Below are positions 48,726-57,137 of a stretch of 64,000 bases of DNA, in pieces; the first letter of the stretch is position 1, and the number at the start of each line of letters is the position of its first letter. The notes under the pieces are model-generated. The model did not search any database. It worked only from the letters and a program-made list of their open reading frames with translations, and was not told where the DNA came from. Source of the stretch: PNOJ01 sp016706845 (lineage in GTDB: Bacteria; Krumholzibacteriota; Krumholzibacteriia; LZORAL124-64-63); assembly GCA_016706845.1 (NCBI GenBank), contig JADJIV010000009.1, positions 1 through 64,000 on the forward strand, in the 5' to 3' direction. Both the position numbers and the translations under genes were made by a program.

Positions 48726-50177
48726 CTACATGCGCTTCATCGAGCCCGGGCCCTGGCCGCCGGCGGCCGCCGGCGATCCTTCTGCTGCGGATGGCGACGA
48801 ACCGGCACCCATCGCGCCGGCCCCCGGCACCGGAGAACCGGACATCCCGGCGGCCGCCAACCCCGCGTCGGCGTCGAGGCTCACCTCGGCCTGGGCGATG
48901 TCGAGCCGCTGAGCAGCGGCCGCCGATTCCAAGTACGCGTTGAGGTCGGCCACATGGCCCGTGATCGCCTCCAGGACAGAGGCGAATGCGATGCGACCCA
49001 CCTGGTACTGGGCCATCGTGCTCGTGACGGTGACCTCGGACTGGATGAGCAGCTCCGAGCGGTAGAGGCGGTTGGTATTCACCAGCGCGTCGAGCAGCGC
49101 GACGCGCTCGGCGACACGCTGGCGCAACAGCTGCCGCGTGGCCTCGGCGCCCTGGAGCGAGGCGGTTTCCCGCAGGCGGCCTTCGGCGACGGCGCGCGAC
49201 TGTTTGCTGCCCGCCCAGGCCGGCAGCGGAAACGACAGCCCGGCCTGCCACATCGGCGGAAAATCGCCCCCGCGAGGCATGACCGCGGCGCTCACCGTCA
49301 GATCTGGCCACGTGTCCTTGCGGGCAAGGTCGGTAAGTCGCGACGACCGCTCCTGGTCCAGCTGCCACCGCCGCAGTTCCGGGCTGCGGGTCTCCGCGTC
49401 GGCCCAAGCGGCTGCCACCTCGGGCACCGCCGGGTCGGGCAGGTCCGCGAGCGACCGGCTCGTGGCGACCGCTTCGTCGACCGTGTGCCCGCGCAGGCGG
49501 TTCAGGACGGCGATGCGACGCTGCTCCTCGGCTGCGAGCGCCCAGCGGCGCTGCTTGAGGCGGCTGCGCTCCAGCTGCGCCCGCAGCAGGTCCGACTGTG
49601 CGCCGTCTCCGGTTTCGTAGCGCACCCGCGCCATACCCTCGGCCTGGCTCCAGAGGTCCTCCAGCCGTGCCAGCAGCGCGAGCTGGTCCCTGGCCAGCAG
49701 GAGGTCGAGGTAGGCACGCGCGACCTCGGCCTGGACGGTCAGTCGCGCGCGATCCGCGTCGGCCTCGGCCTGACGGGCACCGAGCGCGGTCACGTCACCG
49801 CGCAGGCCGCGCTTCCCGTGCCAGGGAAATGTCTGGGAGGCCATGATCGACACGAAACTTCCTTCCATCTTGCCGATCTGAATCCCGCGGAACCCGTCGT
49901 TCTGGATGCCAAAGGACAGCATGGGATCGGGCAGTGCCCGCGCCTGGGGCACGCGCTCCCGCTCCGCGTCCACTTCGGCCTGCGCACGTGCCATTTCCGG
50001 GCGCGTCGCCAGGGCGTCCCTGACGAAGTCCGAGAGTACCGGGTCGTTCGCCAGGGAAGGGCCCGTCGGCGCGGCGTCGGGCTCCGACCCCTGTGCGACA
50101 GAGCCGATCAGGAGAAACAGCACCAGCGCCAGGCGTCCGGCGCCGTTCCTTGCGATCATCGTCCGCTTCGACACCAT
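48726..50177 (-). CDS. TolC/CusC-type outer membrane efflux channel
   Basis: This 483-residue outer membrane factor has a signal peptide (LALVLFLLIGSVAQG) and two long coiled-coil halves of the OEP family. They begin RPEMARAQAEVDAERERVPQ and RSPELRRWQLDQERSSRLTD. Residues near 90-105 (IQNDGFRGIQIGKMEGSF) resemble CusC-like metal-efflux members. The last 45 residues are Gly/Ala/Pro/Ser-rich and end GSMKRM. The ATG at 50177 has GGGGAA upstream. It lies 16 bases before cusB. Confidence 0.88.
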   Translation of the reverse strand: MVSKRTMIARNGAGRLALVLFLLIGSVAQGSEPDAAPTGPSLANDPVLSDFVRDALATRPEMARAQAEVDAERERVPQARALPDPMLSFGIQNDGFRGIQIGKMEGSFVSIMASQTFPWHGKRGLRGDVTALGARQAEADADRARLTVQAEVARAYLDLLLARDQLALLARLEDLWSQAEGMARVRYETGDGAQSDLLRAQLERSRLKQRRWALAAEEQRRIAVLNRLRGHTVDEAVATSRSLADLPDPAVPEVAAAWADAETRSPELRRWQLDQERSSRLTDLARKDTWPDLTVSAAVMPRGGDFPPMWQAGLSFPLPAWAGSKQSRAVAEGRLRETASLQGAEATRQLLRQRVAERVALLDALVNTNRLYRSELLIQSEVTVTSTMAQYQVGRIAFASVLEAITGHVADLNAYLESAAAAQRLDIAQAEVSLDADAGLAAAGMSGSPVPGAGAMGAGSSPSAAEGSPAAAGGQGPGSMKRM

Positions 50178-50239
50178 GGTTCCCCGCCTGTTCTGTCGCC
50201 CCGGTCGAGCGGCGGCCACGGCCGGCGACGGGGTCGCCG

Positions 50240-50833
50240 TCACTTGCCCGTCTTCTGCGGCGCTGCCCCGGCCGGGGGCGCCGTGAATGACGGCGTGAAC
50301 GTCACTTCCCTATGCGCGCCGGTCAGCCCGGTCAGACGGATCTGCGCCGTGACCTTGTTCGGTGCGACCTTCGCGAGGTCGGCGGCGGCGAACAGGTAGT
50401 CCTGCGTGTAGAGGTTCATGCCGCCGCAGAGATTGCACTTGCCCGGCTCGCGCTGGACGACCTCGGTGTGCATGGGGCAGTAGTAGACGGCGGCTTCCGA
50501 CGCCGCCGGCTTGCGGGCCGCGAGAGTCAGGTCGAGGCTGCGGCCGTCGGGGAACTTCAGGCCGGCCTTGCCGGCGACCTTTTCGACGCCCACGGGTGCG
50601 CCCGCGGACGAATAGAACCACACCCGCACGCCGTCCGCGGCGAGCGTCGTCTCGAAGACGCCGGCGTTGGTCTTCGTCACGGCACCGCCATGGAGCGGCG
50701 CGGTGATGGCTGAGGAGTCGGCGGTGGCGGCGATGCCGACCGCCGGAGCGACGGTCGAAGCGGACAGCAGCAAGGCGGCCGCGACGGCAGCGCTCTTGCC
50801 TGCCGAGCTGAACAGGCGGATCGTCGGTCTCAT
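50240..50833 (-). CDS. Secreted protein with heavy-metal-binding motif (first gene of efflux operon)
   Basis: This 197-residue protein has signal peptide AAVAAALLLSASTVAPAVG. The centre is beta-rich (VFETTLAADGVRVWFYSSAG). A metal-binding motif follows: YYCPMHTEVVQREPGKCNLC with GGMNLY, then a C-terminal beta segment. The ATG at 50833 follows GGGAGA. It is the first structural gene after the regulators and lies 62 bases before the channel gene. Likely a periplasmic metal receiver for the exporter. Confidence 0.8.
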   Translation of the reverse strand: MRPTIRLFSSAGKSAAVAAALLLSASTVAPAVGIAATADSSAITAPLHGGAVTKTNAGVFETTLAADGVRVWFYSSAGAPVGVEKVAGKAGLKFPDGRSLDLTLAARKPAASEAAVYYCPMHTEVVQREPGKCNLCGGMNLYTQDYLFAAADLAKVAPNKVTAQIRLTGLTGAHREVTFTPSFTAPPAGAAPQKTGK

Positions 50834-50972
50834 GAGGTATTCTCCCGGTTTCGGATCACGAAGTGCGTAGGGTCGTTGAGGGCTTGAGCATATCGCATAC
50901 CGTTGATCGTATGTTATTGGAAAGATAGCAATTAAGACCAGGGACTGCATTCCCGAAGGAGCTCCGGCTGCG

Positions 50973-51012
50973 GAATAGTCTCCAAAACGATCGTGGTGTA
51001 TGCCGACTATTC
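50973..51012 (-). promoter_or_regulatory. Upstream activator site candidate 2 (dyad GAATAGTC/GACTATTC)
   Basis: GAATAGTC at 50973-50980 and its exact inverse GACTATTC at 51005-51012 are centred 32 bases apart, about three helical turns. The site lies 140-180 bases before the ATG at 50833. The first half continues into TCCAAAAC, which is repeated at 42838-42845. This fits binding of the NtrC-type regulator encoded immediately upstream. Confidence 0.55.
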
Positions 51013-51089
51013 TGCGTACGGCGTCACAGCCTGTTCCTTGGATACCATCAGCGTGCACTGAACTTGTATGCCCTCGCCGGTGGCGGCTA

Positions 51090-52493
51090 CTACTTGATTT
51101 CGAATTTCTCCAACCGGTACAGAAGCACGTGCCGGGGAATCCTCAGGTACGCCGCCGTACGGGAGCGGTTGCCGCCGTACTTCGCGAGGGCGCGGACGAT
51201 GATGTCCCGTTCGACATCGTTCAGGGATAGCTGGTCGTGGGGCAATTCACCGAGGAAATCACCGCTGCTTCGCCCGGCGTCTCGGTTGCGGGACGGGCCG
51301 CCGCCGGTCACCGCCTCCCCGCCGGGTCCCCCGCTTCGCTGCTCCTCGGGCGGCAGGTCATCTGCCTGCAGCACGTCGGTCGACCGCAACAGCACCAGCC
51401 GCTGGCACACGTTTGCCAGCTCCCGCACGTTCCCCGGCCAGCGGCGCGCCATGAGTGCCCGGACCAGCCCGGGCGACGATCGTACAGGGGAGTCCCCGGC
51501 ATACCGCCTCACGAAATGTTCCCAGAGGGCGGGGATATCGTCCGTTCGTGCACGCAGGGGCGGAATATGGATGGGGATGACGTGCAATCGGTAATAGAGA
51601 TCATGTCTGAACTCGCCCCGTTGCACCTTTTCCTCGAGATCGGCATTGGTCGCCGCGATGAGGCGGACATCGACGGGCACGGGTTGCTGTCCGCCGACGA
51701 CGTCGACCAGCCTGGTTTCGATGACACGGAGGAGTTTCGTCTGCAACTCGGGGGGAAGATCCCCGATCTCGTCCAGGAGCAGGGTGCCGCCGTCGGCTCG
51801 CTGGAATTTCCCCGGCTTATCCTTGACCGCCCCCGTGAACGCCCCCTTGGTGTGACCAAACAGCTCCGACTCCATCAGGTCGCGGGGGATCGCGGCGCAA
51901 TCGATGGCGACGAACGGCTTATCCCACCGGTCGGAGCAGGAGTGCAGGGCGTGCGCGAGGACCTCCTTGCCGGTGCCGCTCTCGCCGGTCAAGAGCACGG
52001 TCGCCTCGGTGGGCGCAATGCGTCGGATCATGGCGAGGATCTCCTGCATCGCGGCCGAAGCGTGGACGAACTCGACGCGGCGCGTTTCTTCGTGGAGCCG
52101 GTCCCGCAGGGTCCTGTTCTCGAGCAGCAGCCGCCGGCGCTCGAGCGCCTGCTCGATCGTCAGGCGCAGTTCGTCGCGGTCGTAGGGCTTCGTAAGGTAG
52201 TCATAGGCGCCGTGTCGCATCGCCTCGACGGCGTCGGTGATCGAGCCGAACGCGGTGAGCATGATCACGGGGATCGTCGCATCGATGTCGGCCACGCGAC
52301 GCAGGACTTCCATGCCGTCGATGCCGGGCATCTTCAGATCCGTGATGACGACGTCGGGCCGGAATGACTCGATGCTGCCGAAGGCGGATTCCCCGGTGCC
52401 GTGCGCGTCGACCTCGTGCCCTTGCTCGCGCAGCGTGAAGGCGACCACTTCGCGCAGGCTCGTGTCGTCGTCGATCAACATGATCCTGGACAT
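51090..52493 (-). CDS. Sigma-54-dependent NtrC-type response regulator (ZraR-like)
   Basis: The 467-residue protein has three domains. The receiver (1-120) has phosphoacceptor Asp in PDVVITDLKMPG and IDDD at the start. The AAA+ domain (about 140-370) has Walker A TGESGTGKEVLA, the sigma-54 contact loop KGAFTGAVKD and Walker B LLLDEIGDLPP. A Fis-type helix-turn-helix closes the protein (IIVRALAKYGGNRSRTAAYL). ATG at 52493 is chosen because it begins directly at the receiver. It stands between its histidine kinase and the efflux operon, so copper/silver-induced control of the island is the likely job. Confidence 0.92.
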   Translation of the reverse strand: MSRIMLIDDDTSLREVVAFTLREQGHEVDAHGTGESAFGSIESFRPDVVITDLKMPGIDGMEVLRRVADIDATIPVIMLTAFGSITDAVEAMRHGAYDYLTKPYDRDELRLTIEQALERRRLLLENRTLRDRLHEETRRVEFVHASAAMQEILAMIRRIAPTEATVLLTGESGTGKEVLAHALHSCSDRWDKPFVAIDCAAIPRDLMESELFGHTKGAFTGAVKDKPGKFQRADGGTLLLDEIGDLPPELQTKLLRVIETRLVDVVGGQQPVPVDVRLIAATNADLEEKVQRGEFRHDLYYRLHVIPIHIPPLRARTDDIPALWEHFVRRYAGDSPVRSSPGLVRALMARRWPGNVRELANVCQRLVLLRSTDVLQADDLPPEEQRSGGPGGEAVTGGGPSRNRDAGRSSGDFLGELPHDQLSLNDVERDIIVRALAKYGGNRSRTAAYLRIPRHVLLYRLEKFEIK

Positions 52494-52540
52494 GAAGCTG
52501 CTCCCGGGTGAGACGTGGGACACGCGCGAAGCGCGGGCCT

Positions 52541-53689
52541 TCAACTGCTCCCCGGCATGGGGAGCCTGACCTCGACCTCGCCCCCTCCCCCGGGAGCGTT
52601 GGCGACCAGGATCCGCCCGCCATGAGACTCGATCATCCGGTGCGAAACTGCCAGCCCCAGGCCGGTCCCCTGTTCCTTGGTGGTGAAGAACGGCGTGAAG
52701 GCGTCGACCAGGGCATCGGGCGTGAAGCCGGGACCGGAGTCCCGGATCCGGACTCGCAGCATCCCGTCGACGGTCTCGCAGGCAATCCGGACCTCACCGG
52801 CCTCTCCCGCCGCCTGGCAGGCGTTGAGCAGGACGTTCAGCAGGACCTGGCGGAGCTGCTCCCGATCTCCCCGCACGCGCAGACCACCGGCCGGCACTGA
52901 GACGAAACGGACCGCCCGTCCCTCCTTCTGCGCCTGCAAGAGAGAGACGACGCCGGCGATCTCCTCCTCGATCGCAACCTCCTGCTGCTCGATCGGGCGC
53001 GGCCGCGCAAAGGCGAGGAAGCGCGAGAGGACGTTGTTCAGCCGGTCCGACTCGTCCACGAGGATGCGGAACATCCGATGCTTCGGGTTTTCCGGCGGGA
53101 AATCGTCCGCCAGGATCTCGGCAGAACCTTTGATCGACGCGAGCGGGTTGCGGATCTCGTGGGCGAGACCGGCCGAGAGACGGCCGACCGCGGCGAGCTT
53201 CGCCGTCCGGATCAGCTGCTCCTCGGTGCTGCGCAACTGGTCGAGGCTCGCGCGGAGTTCGGTCGCTGTCCGCATGAGTTGGTCTTGTGTCCGCTTGACG
53301 CGCGAGACGAGCAAGCCGGTCGTGGTCCCGACGACGAGATAGAGGACCATCTCGAGGATTTTCTGCGTGTCGGAGGCGGGGTCGTGGGAAATCTGGCCGA
53401 AGGCGTGGGGGGCGTAGGCTACACACACCACGACGGCGGCGATCAGGCCGCCCAGGAGCCCGTGCTGGAACGCCGCGAAGATGATCGGGAGGTAGTACAG
53501 GCGCCTAAAGATGTCGTGCAGGTAGTGTGCGTGGACCGGCGCGACGTAATGCGATATCGAGATCGCCAGAATCGAGACCGCGATGGCGATATCCGGCCGG
53601 AGGAACCGTCCATCACACCGAGTCGCCGCGTCCCGAGGCAAGGAGCCGGACGGGGGGGCTTCTTCGGTCGAACGACTTTCCCGGGCCAT
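52541..53689 (-). CDS. Membrane sensor histidine kinase (NtrB/ZraS-like)
   Basis: The 382-residue kinase starts at ATG 53689 after GGGAG. Four or so hydrophobic helices lie in residues 35-140 (DIAIAVSILAISISHYVAPV, LYYLPIIFAAFQHGLLGGLI), with two His in the first loop. A coiled segment leads to the H box AGLAHEIRNPLASIKGSAEI. ATPase motifs follow: NVLLNACQAAGE (N box), IRDSGPGFTPD (G1) and FTPFFTTKEQGTGLGLAV (F/G2). There is no large periplasmic sensor domain as in ZraS, so the stimulus may be read in or near the membrane. Partner is the regulator at 51090. Confidence 0.9.
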   Translation of the reverse strand: MARESRSTEEAPPSGSLPRDAATRCDGRFLRPDIAIAVSILAISISHYVAPVHAHYLHDIFRRLYYLPIIFAAFQHGLLGGLIAAVVVCVAYAPHAFGQISHDPASDTQKILEMVLYLVVGTTTGLLVSRVKRTQDQLMRTATELRASLDQLRSTEEQLIRTAKLAAVGRLSAGLAHEIRNPLASIKGSAEILADDFPPENPKHRMFRILVDESDRLNNVLSRFLAFARPRPIEQQEVAIEEEIAGVVSLLQAQKEGRAVRFVSVPAGGLRVRGDREQLRQVLLNVLLNACQAAGEAGEVRIACETVDGMLRVRIRDSGPGFTPDALVDAFTPFFTTKEQGTGLGLAVSHRMIESHGGRILVANAPGGGGEVEVRLPMPGSS

Positions 53690-53710
53690 GGATGCTCCCT
53701 TGTTCCCCGT

Positions 53711-53752
53711 GAAGAGTATTCTTCGGGGGCGGCCATGTCTTGGAGAATTCTC
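53711..53752 (-). promoter_or_regulatory. Two small dyads upstream of the kinase gene
   Basis: GAAGAGTATTCTTC (53711-53724) and GAGAATTCTC (53743-53752) are palindromic and lie 22-63 bases before the ATG at 53689. On the minus strand the first contains GAATACTC, one base from the GAATAGTC half-site seen twice in the island. Autoregulation is possible. Confidence 0.35.
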
Positions 53753-53902
53753 ACGCCTGTGATATCGCCGGGTCGCGCCCACTCCCGGTCATGGCGAAGG
53801 GCGATGAACAAAGGAGCGATGGGGTGCCATCGCTCCTTCATCGGAGAGACCGGCCGTGCTTCGACGCCTCGAGCGGCGCGCCGTGGTCGCACTGGAGCGG
53901 AT

Positions 53903-54673
53903 CTATTTCCCTCCGCTGAGCAGATCCCCGAGCAGCCCCTTCCCCCCGACCAGCCCCCCCACGCCGCGGTGCTCACCGCGGTTGCGGCCGACGGCCGACA
54001 GGATGCGGTCGCTGAGGCGGCTCAGGGGCAGCGTCTGCAGGTAGACGCGGCCGGGGCCGGTCAGGCTGGCGAAGAAGAGGCCCTCGCCGCCGAACAGGGC
54101 GTTCTTGAAGCCGCCGACGAACTTGATGTCGTAGTCGACCGACTCCTGGAAGGCGACCAGGCAGCCGGTGTCCACGCGCAGGTGCTCGCCGTGGGCCAGG
54201 TCCTTGACGATGATCGCGCCGCCGGCGTGGGCGAAGGCCAGGCCGTCGCCGGCCAGGCGCTGCAGGATGAAGCCCTCGCCGCCGAACATGCCGGCGCCGA
54301 GGCGCTTGGTGAAGGCGATGGTGATGTCGATGCCGTAGGCGCAGCAGAGGAAGGCGTCCTTCTGGCAGAGCAGCGAGCCGCCCAGCGCCTTCATGTCCAG
54401 CGGGATGATGCGGCCCGGGTAGGGCGCCGCGAAGGCCACGTGGCTCTTGCCCGCGCCGCCGTGCTTGAAGGTGGTGATGAAGAAGCTCTCGCCGGTGACC
54501 GCGCGCTTGAGGCCCTTGAAGATGCCGCCGTCGGTGCCGGTGTTCATCTCGATGCCGTCCTCCATGTAGAGCATCGCGCCGGCTTCGGCCTGCACGGCCT
54601 CGCCGGGATCCAGCTCCACCACCACGGCCTGCAGGTCGTCGCCCAGGATCTGGTAATCGATCTCGTGCGCCAT
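53903..54673 (-). CDS. AIM24/TIGR00266-family protein
   Basis: The 256-residue protein begins MAHEIDYQILGDDLQAVVVE; AAGGAG precedes ATG 54673 by nine bases. The body is the repetitive beta-prism-like fold of the family, with EAGAMLYMEDGIEMNTGTDG, TGESFFITTFKHGGAGKSHV and AHAGGAIIVKDLAHGEHLRV. The Gly-rich C-terminus is typical. The family is widespread in bacteria and related to mitochondrial AIM24, but its biochemical role is not established. No clear functional link to neighbours. Confidence 0.85.
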   Translation of the reverse strand: MAHEIDYQILGDDLQAVVVELDPGEAVQAEAGAMLYMEDGIEMNTGTDGGIFKGLKRAVTGESFFITTFKHGGAGKSHVAFAAPYPGRIIPLDMKALGGSLLCQKDAFLCCAYGIDITIAFTKRLGAGMFGGEGFILQRLAGDGLAFAHAGGAIIVKDLAHGEHLRVDTGCLVAFQESVDYDIKFVGGFKNALFGGEGLFFASLTGPGRVYLQTLPLSRLSDRILSAVGRNRGEHRGVGGLVGGKGLLGDLLSGGK

Positions 54674-54694
54674 GAGCGTCATCTCCTTCTCGGG

Positions 54695-56315
54695 TCAGCG
54701 GCGCGTGATGCGCCCGTCGGTGGCTGCGTCGATGACGCCGGCTTCGCGCACGGCGTCGGCGATCGCTTCGGTGATCGTCCGGCCGGCGTAGGTCGAGGCC
54801 GGCGGGTCCATGTCCATGTAGATGCGGGCCTTCTGGACCACGAAGTCGGGGCACGCGACCGTATAGACGCGCGCCGGGTCCACGGGTTCCCCGCCCACGG
54901 TCATTTCGAGCACTTCCGGCGTGGAATCGGCCCAGGCGTAGGCGTAGCGCAGGCCCGAAACCTGCAGGATGCCCTCGCCGCCGTTCTCGGCCGTGCGGGC
55001 GTTCGCCAGCACGATCCCGCGCAGTCCCGCGCCGTCGATGCGGAACGTCTCGAGCGTGTTGTTGAACGGCACCAGCGAGTGGATGTCCAGCAGGGTCACC
55101 GGCCCGGCCAGGAAGTCGCGGCGCAGGGTGCCGGAGTTCAGCAGCGCGACGTCGGCGCCGGCCGCCTCGCGCAGCCGGTCGCAGATCCAGCTGCCGACGT
55201 TGCTCTCCCCGCGGCCGTTGCGGCGCCAGTCGCGGGTCAGCCGGCCGATGACCTGGCCGAACACGGCGTCCACACGGGCGGCGTAGGACTCGGCCAGCGA
55301 CTCGAGCGCGGGATCGGCGCGGCGCCCCTCGGCCAGCACCTCGACCAGGCGGCCGTCGTAGGCGACCACGCGGTCGTCGGCCACGCGCAGGTCCAGCCGG
55401 CCCAGGTTCTTGGCGTGGCTGCCCGCCTGCACGACGAGGATGCCGCCGACCAGGCGCGGCTCGCGGGTCCGGCTGTGCGAGTGCCCGCCGACGATCACGT
55501 CCAGCCCCGACCCGGCCAGGTCGCGGGCCAGCTCCTGGTCGACGTCGAGCCCGTCGTGGGTGAGCAGCACCAGCAGGTCGGTCTTCGGGTCCAGCTCGGC
55601 GATCCAGCGCCGGATCACCGCGCGCTGGTCCTCCAGCCGCAGGCCCGCCACGCGCACGTCGGCCGTCACGTCGAACAGCTCGGAGCAGGTCACGCCGATC
55701 ACGCCGATGCGCAGGCCGCCGCGCTCCAGGATCACCGGCGCGTCCGCGAACTCGAGCTCGCCGCGTTCGTTCCGCAGGTCCAGGGCCATGATCGGCCAGG
55801 CGGCGCGCGCGGCCACGCGGCGCGCGTTCTCGCGGCCCAGGTCGAAATCGTGGTTGCCGATCACCCCGGCGTCGATGCCCAGCAGGTTAAGCATGTCGAT
55901 CCAGCCGCCGCCCAGCACGCCGTCGACGTCGATCTCGCCGACGGGGTTGCCGGTCATGAAGTCGCCCGCGTCCAGCAGCAGCGAGGCCGCCGCGGCGCGC
56001 CGCTGCTCCTCCAGGTGGGAGGCCAGCGCCGCGATCCCCCGCGGGCGCGTGGTCGTCGCGCCAGGTGGCCGGTTCGGGCATGAAGGCGGTGTGGGTGTCG
56101 TTGATGTGGAAGATGGTCAGGTTCCAGGGACCTTCCCCCCGGACCGGAGGCGGCGGCGGGACGGCGGCGGGAGCGACGGCGGGGGCGACGGCGGGGGCGT
56201 CGTCCGGCGCGGGGCACTTCGGCCCGCAGGCGCAGCCCGCGAACGAGACGGCCAGCAGGAGCCCGGCGAAGACGGCGAGCGCGCGCAGGGCGAAACGTTC
56301 CTGGAGATGGTGCAT
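54695..56315 (-). CDS. 5'-nucleotidase family lipoprotein (one frameshift)
   Basis: This calcineurin-type metallophosphatase hydrolyses nucleotides or related phosphoesters outside the cytoplasm. The ATG at 56315 follows GGAG by five bases. Signal peptide with lipobox FAGC, then a Pro/Ala linker. The metal-site motifs are FHINDTHTAFM, a GDFMTGNPVG segment reached after a slip near 56045, GVIGNHDFD and VIVGGHSHSRT. The C-terminal nucleotide-binding domain (about residue 330 on) has GESNVGSWICDRLREAAGAD and HSLVPFNNTLETF. It ends GRITRR. About 538 residues when repaired. It lies 21 bases before the AIM24-like gene. Confidence 0.85.
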
Positions 56316-56426
56316 GGTCACTCCGGTGTCAGGGGTCCGGGCCCGGGGCCCGCGGGGGCGGTCGCGGCAGGGTAGGCCGAACGGGCGAACCTGGCAACCG
56401 CCGGCTGGGATCAGTGCCGGCTGGGA

Positions 56427-56996
56427 TCAATCCGGGGCCGCGGGGTCCCGGGCCGCCAGGTGGACCAGGTACTCGCGGTTGCCGGCCTTGCCGCCGTCCA
56501 CGGGCGACACCACGGGTCCGGCCACGATCCGCGCCAGGGCGCGCAGGCTCCCCAGGACCTCCTCCAGCACGCGTTCGGCTTCTTCCGGCGGCAACCGTCC
56601 CTCCACCAGGCGCGACGGCGGGGCCTCGTAGTGCGGCTTGATCAGGCTGACGACGCTGCCGCCGGGCTCCAGCAGGGCCAGGGCGCGGGGGACGACCCGC
56701 TGCTGGCGCGTCCAGCCGGCGTCGATGACCACCAGGGCGACCGGCTCGGGCAGCTCCACGCGCAGGGCGTTGGTCCGCTCGTGGACCGCCACGCGGGGGT
56801 CGCTGCGCAGGCGCCAGTCCAGCACCCCGTAGGCCGTGTCCACGGCGTGGACGCGCAGGGCGCCCCGCTGCAGCAGCACGTCGGTGAAACCGCCGGTGCT
56901 GCAGCCCAGATCGGCGCAGACCAGGCCGGCGGGGTCGATCCCGAAGGCGTCCAGGGCGCAGGCCAACTTGTCGCCGCCGCGAGAGACGTAAGGCAC
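56427..56996 (-). CDS. TlyA-like FtsJ-type RNA methyltransferase without S4 domain
   Basis: Members of the TlyA family methylate rRNA ribose. GTG at 56996 follows AGGAAG. The 189-residue protein begins with YVSRGGDKLACALDAF, the usual join between S4 and methyltransferase domains, so the N-terminal S4 RNA-binding domain of TlyA is absent. Motif I is VCADLGCSTGGFTDVLLQRG. The Lys region VVSLIKPHYEAPPS and GPVVSPVDGGKAGNREYLVH complete the family pattern. The upstream sequence does not encode an S4 domain in any frame. A tandem copy of GCCGGCTGGGATCA lies across the stop codon. Confidence 0.83.
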   Translation of the reverse strand: MPYVSRGGDKLACALDAFGIDPAGLVCADLGCSTGGFTDVLLQRGALRVHAVDTAYGVLDWRLRSDPRVAVHERTNALRVELPEPVALVVIDAGWTRQQRVVPRALALLEPGGSVVSLIKPHYEAPPSRLVEGRLPPEEAERVLEEVLGSLRALARIVAGPVVSPVDGGKAGNREYLVHLAARDPAAPD

Positions 56997-57137
56997 GCGC
57001 GCTTCCTGCCGATGGAGTGGGGGCCGGACGGCGACCCGCCCATCCGTCCCGGCTCGAGGTTGCCCGATGGCACATGATAGGGCATCATGGCTGGTGACGG
57101 AACCATGAGCGTACGCGGAATGCGGACGGGATCTTCC

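Noticed and set aside
50887..50903. Sigma-54 promoter before the gene at 50833
   Set aside because: The minus strand has a GG-N10-GC spacing (CGGTATGCGATATGC), but the -26 T and the TTGC box are missing. A better-looking TGG...TTGC pair at about 50928-50943 has the wrong spacing of eight bases. Not strong enough to annotate.
52677..56083. Long plus-strand ORFs (up to about 1,000 codons) opposite the kinase and nucleotidase genes
   Set aside because: Composition is typical of shadows (Gly/Arg/Val/Gln-rich, no motifs) and the opposite strand holds well-supported genes.
56399..56429. Tandem 14-base duplication at the tlyA-like stop as a functional repeat
   Set aside because: Only two copies at a gene end; more simply a small slippage event.
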